A DNA stretch of 64,000 bases from an uncultured Eubacterium sp. (GTDB lineage Bacteria > Bacillota > Clostridia > Oscillospirales > Acutalibacteraceae): the NCBI GenBank assembly GCA_944380545.1, contig CALWHV010000017.1, positions 1 to 64,000 on the forward strand, in the 5' to 3' direction. This document shows, piece after piece, positions 33,928 to 40,265 of this stretch (positions are counted from its first letter, which is position 1; the number at the start of each line of letters is the position of its first letter). The position numbers were made by a program, and so were the translations under genes. Below the pieces are notes generated by a model, which was given only the letters and a program-made list of their open reading frames with translations, made no database searches and was not told the DNA's origin.

Positions 33928-35307
33928 ATGGCGCAGCTTTGGAAGGGCAGGTTCAAGAAGGAGCTTGCAAAGGAAACGAACGATTTTAACTCCTCCATAA
34001 AATTCGACAGCAGGATGTTTGAGGAGGACATCAGGGGCAGTATGGCGCACGCGGCGATGCTGGGCGCGCAGGGCATAATAGACGAGGGCGAGAGCAAAAA
34101 GATCATAGACGGCCTTGCGGCGATACTTGACGACATAAAAAGCGGCACTCTGCCGATAGACGAAAGCGCCGAGGACATACACACCTTTATTGAGGGCGAG
34201 CTTACGGCGCGCCTGGGCGACACGGGCAAGAGGCTGCACACGGCAAGATCAAGAAACGACCAGGTTGCGCTTGACATAAGGCTTACGCTGAGAAAAGAAG
34301 CGATTGAAATAAAGGACAAGATAAAAGAGCTGATAGGCGTGCTGTGCGAAAAGGCAGAGGAGAACACGAACACGATAATGCCGGGCTACACCCACCTGCA
34401 AAGGGCGCAGCCGATAACCTTTGCCCACCACATTATGGCGTATGCGGCGATGCTTTGCCGCGACTTAGGCAGGCTTGAGGACGCGGCGCGCAGGATGAAT
34501 GTTTGCCCGCTGGGCTCCGGCGCGCTTGCCGGCACCACCTACCCTCTTGACCGCGAGATGACGGCGAGGGAGCTTGGGTTCGACTCAATCACGCTCAACT
34601 CGCTCGACGGCGTTTCGGACCGCGATTTCTGCATTGAGCTGGCGGCGGCGCTTTCCATAATAATGGTGCATCTTTCACGCTTTGCCGAGGAGATAATAAT
34701 GTGGTGCAGCTGGGAATTCAAGTTTGTTGAGCTGGACGACGCATTCTCCACCGGCTCTTCAATAATGCCGCAGAAGAAGAACCCGGACATTGCGGAGCTT
34801 GTGCGCGGCAAGAGCGGGCGCGTTTTCGGCGACCTTACGGCGCTGCTGACGATTATGAAGGGCATTGCGCTTGCCTACAACAAGGATATGCAGGAGGACA
34901 AGGAGGCTGTTTTTGACGCGGTTGACACCGTTAAGATGTGCCTTACCGCCTTTACGCCGATGATAAAGACGATGAGCGTGCTTAAGGACAATATGCGCCG
35001 CGCGGCGGCGGGCGGCTTCATAAACGCCACGGACTGCGCCGACTATCTTGTTGGCAAGGGGCTGCCGTTCAGGGACGCATACAAGGCGACGGGCGAGCTT
35101 GTGGCGCTGTGCATAGACATGGGGCTTACGCTTGAGACGCTGCCGATCGAGGAATACAAAAGGATATGCCCCGCCTTTGACGAGGAGGTTTACGACGCGA
35201 TAAGCCTTGAAAAATGCGTTGCAGACAGGCGCGTTGCGGGCGGCCCGAGCAAGCAGAGCGTTTACGCCCAGATAGCCGCGGCAAAAAAATGCGCGGGGAT
35301 AGAATAA
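33928..35307 (+). CDS. argH: Argininosuccinate lyase
   Basis: 459 residues from the ATG at 33928, preceded by AAAGGAAAGG; the in-frame ATG at 33886 has no ribosome binding site and lies next to a hairpin. The fumarase/aspartase superfamily signature GSSIMPQKKNPD is at 276-287, with TARSRNDQVALD (about 107-118) and THLQRAQPIT as the other active-site segments. It splits argininosuccinate to arginine and fumarate, completing arginine synthesis with argG. The 3' end is followed by a fresh promoter for the DegV gene. Confidence 0.97.
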   Translation: MAQLWKGRFKKELAKETNDFNSSIKFDSRMFEEDIRGSMAHAAMLGAQGIIDEGESKKIIDGLAAILDDIKSGTLPIDESAEDIHTFIEGELTARLGDTGKRLHTARSRNDQVALDIRLTLRKEAIEIKDKIKELIGVLCEKAEENTNTIMPGYTHLQRAQPITFAHHIMAYAAMLCRDLGRLEDAARRMNVCPLGSGALAGTTYPLDREMTARELGFDSITLNSLDGVSDRDFCIELAAALSIIMVHLSRFAEEIIMWCSWEFKFVELDDAFSTGSSIMPQKKNPDIAELVRGKSGRVFGDLTALLTIMKGIALAYNKDMQEDKEAVFDAVDTVKMCLTAFTPMIKTMSVLKDNMRRAAAGGFINATDCADYLVGKGLPFRDAYKATGELVALCIDMGLTLETLPIEEYKRICPAFDEEVYDAISLEKCVADRRVAGGPSKQSVYAQIAAAKKCAGIE

Positions 35308-35338
35308 AGGCGCAAATGTTAATTTAGCCTTAAAGGCG

Positions 35339-35367
35339 TTGACACGGCGCGCGCGTTTGTTTATAAT
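35339..35367 (+). promoter_or_regulatory. Consensus sigma-A promoter of the DegV gene
   Basis: TTGACA (35339-35344), 17-nt spacer, TATAAT (35362-35367): perfect match in both boxes and spacing. Confidence 0.9.
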
Positions 35368-35421
35368 GAGCTTGGCGCAAGGAGCGCCGCAAATAATTCG
35401 GAATGGTGGGCGCGAATTGAT

Positions 35422-36285
35422 ATGGCGTATAAAATTGTTGTTGATTCCTGCTGCGATTTAACGGAAGATATGAAGAAGTGGAGCAATCTTGAAACGGTGC
35501 CCCTGACTCTTCAGATCGGCGATTACATAATTGAGGACGACGCTGATTTTGACCAGGACGATTTTATATCAAGAATGGTATCCAGCAGCGAGCTTGCAAA
35601 ATCCGCCTGCCCCTCGCCACAGGCGTTTGCAAAGGCGTGCGAGGGCGATGAGGACGAGGTCTTCATCATCACGATAACAGACAAGCTGAGCGGCACCTAC
35701 AACAGCGCGCTGCAGGGCGCGGAGATCTACCGCGACGAGCACGACGATGATAAAAAGATCCACATTTTTAACTCGCTTGCCACATCCGGCCTTGAAACGA
35801 TAATGGCTCACAGGATAAAGGCGCTTGCCGATTCCGGCGCGGGATTTGACGAAATAGTTGAGGATGTTGAAAAATACTGCGTTGAGGGCTGCGGGCTGTA
35901 TTTCTGCCTTGAAAGCCTTGACGCGCTCAAGGGCAACGGGCGTTTGTTCAACCTGGCGGCAAGCGTTATAGAGGCGCTGAGGGTAAAGCTGGTGTGCAGG
36001 CGCACGGATTACGGCAATATTTCCGTTGCCGGAAAGGACATTAACCAAAAGCGCGCCCTTGCAAAGATTGCAAATCTTATTGCTAAGGACACACAGGGCT
36101 GCGACCTTGCGGGCAAGATGTGCATAATAAGCCATGTTTGCTGCCCCGACAAGGCGGAGCATATGAAGGAGCTTATCGCCTCCGCCTGCGGATACGACAG
36201 GCAGAGCATAATAATTTTAAAGGCGAGCGGACTGAACTCGCTGTACGCCTCAAACGGCGGAATAATAGTTTCCTTCTGCAAATGA
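35422..36285 (+). CDS. DegV family fatty acid-binding protein
   Basis: 287 residues, the standard DegV length. Opens with KIVVDSCCDLT, the DegV 'DS..DL' motif, and has the ITDKLSGTYNSA segment that lines the fatty-acid head-group pocket. DegV/FakB proteins hold a fatty acid for phosphorylation by FakA, feeding exogenous fatty acids to phospholipid synthesis; no fakA is in the window. A monocistronic unit: its own consensus promoter upstream and a terminator 20 nt downstream. The C-terminal SLYASNGGIIVSF fits the family end. Confidence 0.9.
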   Translation: MAYKIVVDSCCDLTEDMKKWSNLETVPLTLQIGDYIIEDDADFDQDDFISRMVSSSELAKSACPSPQAFAKACEGDEDEVFIITITDKLSGTYNSALQGAEIYRDEHDDDKKIHIFNSLATSGLETIMAHRIKALADSGAGFDEIVEDVEKYCVEGCGLYFCLESLDALKGNGRLFNLAASVIEALRVKLVCRRTDYGNISVAGKDINQKRALAKIANLIAKDTQGCDLAGKMCIISHVCCPDKAEHMKELIASACGYDRQSIIILKASGLNSLYASNGGIIVSFCK

Positions 36286-36303
36286 CACATAATATGGGCA
36301 AAA

Positions 36304-36336
36304 ATCAAGACCGCGGATTTAACCGCGGTCTTTTAC
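36304..36336. terminator. Terminator between DegV and the 36351 gene
   Basis: Perfect 10-bp stem (36307-36316 with 36323-36332) and TTTT; usable from both converging genes. Confidence 0.88.
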
Positions 36337-36350
36337 TTATCATATCGAGG

Positions 36351-36875
36351 TCAGCTCCCCTGCCCCGTGCTGCCGGAGGCTCTGCCTTTGCGGCGCTCCT
36401 CGGCGATCTGCTGCTCCTTATAAAAAGCGTTTGCTTTCATATATACCATTATAATATCGTGGATATGCTCGTAAAGCTCGCCCTCTTTATAATTCAGCGG
36501 CACGATGCGCTCGTCGTCGTCAATGCACAGCGGGCCCCGTTCATAATCGTTAAAGGTGGGCATAATGGAATAAGCCTCGGCGGTTTTAACAAGCGAAATC
36601 AGGGTAAGCTCCGCCGTGGCGTTTACAAAGCCCTTTTTTTTGGTGTATTTCTCTATTGTAGAAACACCGCTTTCATCGTTGTGCTTTTTTGAATAGCAAG
36701 CGGAAAAGACCTTTTCTATAAACGCCTCCACCTGAGAGGCGGTGTACGGCGGCTTTAAGAGCATAACCGTATCTATATCGGCAACGCCGTATTTCTCGCT
36801 TTCGCCGCAAGGGATACCGATAAGATTTTCATTTTCGTCAACATAAAGGGAGATGGTTGAAAAATCAAGCTCCAT
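36351..36875 (-). CDS. Uncharacterised protein, SseB-like features
   Basis: 174 residues from the ATG at 36875 (AAAGG 10 nt upstream; GTG 36884 and ATG 36881 sit inside the spacing). I do not recognise a family with confidence. The protein is soluble, acidic, mixed alpha/beta; it has an N-terminal strand pair (FSTISLYVDENENLIGIPCG), a central LTLISLVKTAEAYSIMPTF and a Lys/Arg/Ser-rich disordered tail (about 155-174). No signal peptide, membrane helix or clear catalytic motif. Stands alone between two converging or diverging genes. Similarity to SseB-type immunity or scaffold proteins is only an impression. Confidence 0.5.
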   Translation of the reverse strand: MELDFSTISLYVDENENLIGIPCGESEKYGVADIDTVMLLKPPYTASQVEAFIEKVFSACYSKKHNDESGVSTIEKYTKKKGFVNATAELTLISLVKTAEAYSIMPTFNDYERGPLCIDDDERIVPLNYKEGELYEHIHDIIMVYMKANAFYKEQQIAEERRKGRASGSTGQGS

Positions 36876-36933
36876 TTGCATCACGCCTTTCGGATAATTT
36901 TTTTAACGGCTTTTAGAATGATAGCACACTTGA

Positions 36934-36962
36934 TTGAAAAAAACAATATTTCGTGGTAATAT
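36934..36962 (+). promoter_or_regulatory. Promoter of the SDR gene
   Basis: TTGAAA (36934-36939), 17-nt spacer, TAATAT (36957-36962). It rules out any SDR start before about 36970. Confidence 0.7.
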
Positions 36963-36987
36963 AAAGGCAGCGAAGGAGGGCTTTATC

Positions 36988-37659
36988 TTGAAAAAAGCGC
37001 TTATAACGGGCGGCGCCACCGGCATAGGGCGCGAGACCGCGCTGCTGTTTGCAAAAAACGGCTACGATGTTTTTATCACGGTGCACGAGACAGAAACGGA
37101 CCTTGACTGCTGCGAGGCGCTGCGCTGCGACCTTTCAAGCACCGGCGAGATACACGGGCTTTTCAAAAGGCTTGGGGGGATCGATGTTTTGGTTAACAAC
37201 GCCGGTCTGAGCCTTATTAAAATGATAAACGACACCACGCCGGAGGATTATGAAAAGATCACGGCGGTAAACCTGAGGGCGGTGTACTTCTGCTGCCGCG
37301 AGGCTGCCGGTCTGATGCTCAAAAGGCACAGCGGCGCGATAATCAACATAGCCTCCGTTTGGGGAGAAACGGGCGCGTCGTGCGAAACGCTTTATTCGAT
37401 GTGCAAGGCGGGAGTGATAGGGCTTACAAAGGCGCTTGCAAAGGAGCTTGCGCCGAGCGGAATAACCGTAAACAGTATATCTCCCGGCATAATAGACACG
37501 CGGATGAACGCCGGCTTTTCGCGCAGGGAGCTTGAGGAGGAGGTGCCGCTGGGCATACTCGGCAGCGCATACGATGTTGCAAGCACGGCGCTGTTTCTTG
37601 CCGGCAGCCCGTATATCACGGGGCAGGACATCTCCGTGAGCGGCGGACTTGTGATTTGA
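36988..37659 (+). CDS. Short-chain dehydrogenase/reductase (FabG-like)
   Basis: 223 residues from a TTG at 36988, behind AAGGAGGG with 8-nt spacing; the longer frame would begin inside the promoter. SDR marks: cofactor loop TGGATGIG (7-14), DVLVNNAG, IASVWGE with the active Ser region, and the catalytic YSMCK (Tyr136, Lys140). The ending ITGQDISVSGGLVI is that of classical SDRs such as 3-oxoacyl-ACP reductase. It oxidises or reduces a hydroxy/keto substrate with NAD(P)(H); slightly shorter than FabG (about 245). Followed by a tiny Cys-rich gene. Confidence 0.88.
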   Translation: MKKALITGGATGIGRETALLFAKNGYDVFITVHETETDLDCCEALRCDLSSTGEIHGLFKRLGGIDVLVNNAGLSLIKMINDTTPEDYEKITAVNLRAVYFCCREAAGLMLKRHSGAIINIASVWGETGASCETLYSMCKAGVIGLTKALAKELAPSGITVNSISPGIIDTRMNAGFSRRELEEEVPLGILGSAYDVASTALFLAGSPYITGQDISVSGGLVI

Positions 37660-37718
37660 TGTAACACTTTTTTTCGCTTTTCATAGTATGCTTTAGAAAA
37701 GCGAAGGGAGGTACGGAG

Positions 37719-37847
37719 ATGGGTTGCGGTTGTAACAACGGTTGCGGCGGAACTTCCTGGGTTATCATTCTTATCATAATCCTTCTGCTCTGCGGCGGCT
37801 TCGGTAACTGCTGCGGCAACAACAACGACTGCGGTTGCGGTTGCTGA
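37719..37847 (+). CDS. Tiny Cys/Gly-rich membrane protein
   Basis: 42 residues, too short for most gene finders, with a very good ribosome binding site (GGGAGG 7 nt before the ATG). It is a symmetric molecule: a Cys/Gly/Asn head (MGCGCNNGCGG), a hydrophobic helix (about 14-24, WVIILIIILLL) and a Cys/Gly/Asn tail (CCGNNNDCGCGC), eight cysteines in all. This shape is like small YjcZ-type and other clostridial sporulation or envelope peptides; function unproven. It lies 60 nt after the SDR gene and before a candidate structured RNA. Confidence 0.75.
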   Translation: MGCGCNNGCGGTSWVIILIIILLLCGGFGNCCGNNNDCGCGC

Positions 37848-37872
37848 TAGTACCATAAATATAAGCTGAAAA

Positions 37873-37953
37873 GAGTCGAACACGATGCGCCGAAAATGCG
37901 GCGGCGCGGCACGCGCGGAAAGCATCCGCTTAAAGCCCCGTTGTGTTCGGCTC
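37873..37953 (+). ncRNA. Candidate structured RNA (three-way junction)
   Basis: The ends GAGTCGAACAC (37873-37883) and GTGTTCGGCTC (37943-37953) pair over 11 bp (one G-U), continued by four weaker pairs. Inside are two hairpins: GCGCCG...CGGCGC and GCGGA-AAGCA-TCCGC. A terminator follows at 37971. It could be the folded 3' tail of the upstream small gene, but the closed junction is more elaborate than needed for termination. I do not recognise it as SRP RNA, 6S RNA or tmRNA. Confidence 0.45.
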
Positions 37954-37970
37954 CCGTCAGCAAATGAAAT

Positions 37971-38007
37971 GAGCGGCGTTTTCCTTAAGGCGCCGCCCTG
38001 TTTTTTT
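37971..38007 (+). terminator. Terminator before ctsR
   Basis: GCGGCG (37973-37978) pairs with CGCCGC (37991-37996), then CCTGTTTTTTT. Ends the SDR/Cys-rich gene/RNA unit. Confidence 0.75.
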
Positions 38008-38044
38008 GTGCAAAAAAAATTTTAAAAAAATTTGAAAATATGTA

Positions 38045-38060
38045 TTGACTTTCTTTGACC
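38045..38060 (-). promoter_or_regulatory. CtsR operator 1
   Basis: Reading minus: GGTCAAAGAAAGTCAA, matching the heptad repeat RGTCAAA-NAN-RGTCAAA. It overlaps the ctsR -35 box, so CtsR would block RNA polymerase. Confidence 0.9.
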
Positions 38061-38073
38061 TTTGTGGTATTCT
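38045..38073 (+). promoter_or_regulatory. ctsR operon promoter
   Basis: TTGACT (38045-38050), 17-nt spacer, TATTCT (38068-38073), embedded between two CtsR boxes. Confidence 0.85.
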
Positions 38074-38083
38074 TAGCTCAGAA

Positions 38084-38100
38084 AGTCAAGGAAAGTCAAA
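38084..38100 (+). promoter_or_regulatory. CtsR operator 2
   Basis: AGTCAAGGAAAGTCAAA fits the CtsR heptad repeat with one mismatch and lies at the expected transcription start; a further AGTCAAA half-site follows directly. Confidence 0.88.
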
Positions 38101-38169
38101 GTCAAAAGCAATAAAAGCGCTTTGACAAAACAAAAAGGCTTTCAAACAGCGCAAGCTGACGGGAAGTGA

Positions 38170-38628
38170 TTGAAAAAAATGAATATGTCCGACCTTATAG
38201 CGGGGATGATCCTTGATATGTTTGACGACGGCAGCTCCACGATACAGATCAGAAGAAACGATCTTGCCTCGCAGCTCGGATGCGTTCCGAGCCAGATAAA
38301 TTATGTTATCACCTCGCGCTTTACGCCCGAGCAGGGATACAGAATAGAGAGCCGCAGAGGCGGCGGGGGCTGCATATACATCACCCGTGCCGATTCAAAG
38401 CACGCCGCGCTTATGGCGCTTGTGAACAGCGTGGGCGATTCGATAGACGAGCGCTCGGCAAAGGCAAACATCAATAATCTGAGCTGCCAGAATCTGATAG
38501 ACGAAAAAAGCGCGGCGATTATGAACGCGGCTGTTTCGGACAGCAATTTCAGGCAGCTTGAGACGGACGAGCGCGACAGAATACGAGCGGCTCAGTTTAA
38601 GCGTATGCTGCTTGCGTGCATAAGCTGA
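38170..38628 (+). CDS. ctsR: CtsR, repressor of class III heat-shock genes
   Basis: Up to 152 residues. The winged helix-turn-helix has CVPSQINYVITSRFTPEQGYRIESRRGGGGCIYI, where the family's conserved RGGGG wing is evident; a helical C-terminal domain follows. CtsR dimers bind the heptad boxes seen upstream and repress the clp regulon; McsB-dependent stress signalling inactivates it. The start may be the TTG at 38170 or the ATG at 38179 (better spaced from GGGAAG); the first residues differ only by MKK. First gene of ctsR-mcsA-mcsB-clpC. Confidence 0.95.
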   Translation: MKKMNMSDLIAGMILDMFDDGSSTIQIRRNDLASQLGCVPSQINYVITSRFTPEQGYRIESRRGGGGCIYITRADSKHAALMALVNSVGDSIDERSAKANINNLSCQNLIDEKSAAIMNAAVSDSNFRQLETDERDRIRAAQFKRMLLACIS

Positions 38629-38666
38629 CGGGAGCCGAGCGAATTTTAAGAAAGGATGAAAGCATT

Positions 38667-39206
38667 ATGAAATGTCAACACTGCAACAACAGAGAAGCAA
38701 CAACCTATTTTAAGCAGAACATAAACGGAAAGGTTACCGAGATGCACCTTTGCGAGGACTGTGCAAAAGAGCTTGGGGTTATGGACAGCTTCCGCCCGGA
38801 GAGCTTTTTTGCGGATTCGTTCCTGGGCAATCTGCTGGGAGCGGGCATACCTGCGATGAATGTCCTTTCCGGAGTGGACAGATGCGAAAGCTGCGGCTCC
38901 ACATTCAACGACATTATCAACAGCGGCCTTATGGGCTGCGCCGACTGCTACACCAAATTTGCAGACAGGCTTGAGCCGTCTATATTCAAGCTTCACGGCA
39001 ACGCGAGCCATGTGGGAAAGAATGTTACCTACACCGAGGTGCCGGAGGAAAAGGGCGAAAAGGAGCAGCCGAAAAAGGCGGCCGAACCCGTAAGCGAGCT
39101 TGAAAAGCTTAAGAGCGAGCTGCAAAGCGCGATAAAAGAGCAGCGTTTTGAGGACGCAGCCGTTTTGAGAGACAGGATAAAGGAGCTTAGCGGGGAGGAT
39201 AAATAA
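38667..39206 (+). CDS. mcsA: McsA, activator of the arginine kinase McsB
   Basis: 179 residues from the ATG at 38667 (AAAGG 11 nt upstream; a longer frame to 38616 overlaps ctsR). Two zinc-binding pairs of CxxC are visible: CQHC...CEDC at the N-terminus and CESC...CADC around 73-97. The C-terminal UVR motif (about 155-178, KEQRFEDAAVLRDRIKEL) is the McsB/UvrB-type helical hairpin. McsA binds zinc and stimulates McsB to phosphorylate arginines on damaged proteins. It ends one base before mcsB. Confidence 0.93.
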   Translation: MKCQHCNNREATTYFKQNINGKVTEMHLCEDCAKELGVMDSFRPESFFADSFLGNLLGAGIPAMNVLSGVDRCESCGSTFNDIINSGLMGCADCYTKFADRLEPSIFKLHGNASHVGKNVTYTEVPEEKGEKEQPKKAAEPVSELEKLKSELQSAIKEQRFEDAAVLRDRIKELSGEDK

Positions 39207-40202
39207 ATGAGCAAATGGTACAGCCGCGGCGGAGCGGACAATGATGTTATACTCTATTCAAAGGTGAGGCTTGCAAGGAATCTGAGCGACACTCCGTTTC
39301 AGAGCAAGATGAGCCCGGAGATAAGGAAAAGCACGGTCAAAAAGCTTTACGCCTGCGTTAAAAACTCGCCGCTTGCCGGCGAATTCGAGATGATAGACCT
39401 TGCGTCAAAAAGCGCGGTTCAGGCGGCGGCATACGCCGAAAGGCAGATGATAAGCCCGGAGTTTGCGCGCGAAAAGGGCGCGTTTCTGACCACCGAGGAC
39501 GAGAGCGTTACCGTTATGCTCTGCGAGGAGGACCACATCAGGATAACGGCGTTTCACAGCGGTCTTGAGGTTAAGAAGGCATACGATGAGGCGAACAAAA
39601 CCGACGATGTGTTCTTGAAAAGCCTGCCCATCGCGTTTGACAGGCGGCTGGGCTTTTTGACCGCCAGCCCCATAAACTTAGGCACGGGGCTTAAGATCTC
39701 CGTTGGGCTGCACCTGCCCGCGATAAAGGAAAACGATTCGCTCGGACGGCTCGCGTCGCTTGTCGGGAAGCTGGGGCTGACCCTGCGCCCGCTTTACGGC
39801 GAGAGCGGCGCTTTTTACCAGCTGACCAACCATGTTACGCTGGGGATAACGGAAAAGGAAGCCGTTGACAACATAACTGCCGTTGCGCTTCAGATAGCGG
39901 CGCAGGAAAGGAATCTGCGCGCCACGATGAAAAACAGCGAGCGCTGGGAGGACAGGGCTTACAGAAGCTTCGGCACGCTTAAAATGGCGCGCCGGCTGGA
40001 CTACGGCGAATTTATATCGCTTGCGTCAGACCTGCGCCTCGGCGCCGCGCTCGGATATTTCGACTGCGACATAAACGCAGTTACCGCTATGATACACACG
40101 ATGGCGGACGGAAATGTGCTTTCATCGCACGACGGCGCTGAGGAGCCCGAGGCGGTCGCGGCGCTGCGGGCAGCCGCGGTGCGCGATATGATGAACGCAT
40201 AG
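39207..40202 (+). CDS. mcsB: Protein arginine kinase McsB
   Basis: 331 residues, starting at the base after the mcsA stop. The guanido-kinase fold is shown by SKVRLARNL near residue 18-26, LCEEDHIRI and the LTNHVTLGITE segment. McsB phosphorylates arginines of misfolded proteins, marking them for ClpCP, and inactivates CtsR. The Shine-Dalgarno signal is inside mcsA (GGGGAGG). Length is about 20 residues below the B. subtilis protein. Confidence 0.95.
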   Translation: MSKWYSRGGADNDVILYSKVRLARNLSDTPFQSKMSPEIRKSTVKKLYACVKNSPLAGEFEMIDLASKSAVQAAAYAERQMISPEFAREKGAFLTTEDESVTVMLCEEDHIRITAFHSGLEVKKAYDEANKTDDVFLKSLPIAFDRRLGFLTASPINLGTGLKISVGLHLPAIKENDSLGRLASLVGKLGLTLRPLYGESGAFYQLTNHVTLGITEKEAVDNITAVALQIAAQERNLRATMKNSERWEDRAYRSFGTLKMARRLDYGEFISLASDLRLGAALGYFDCDINAVTAMIHTMADGNVLSSHDGAEEPEAVAALRAAAVRDMMNA

Positions 40203-40265
40203 CGGCGTAAAAGATACTGTTTAAACGGCTTTTTATCTGTTCAAACTGTTTTAGGAGGAATGGAT

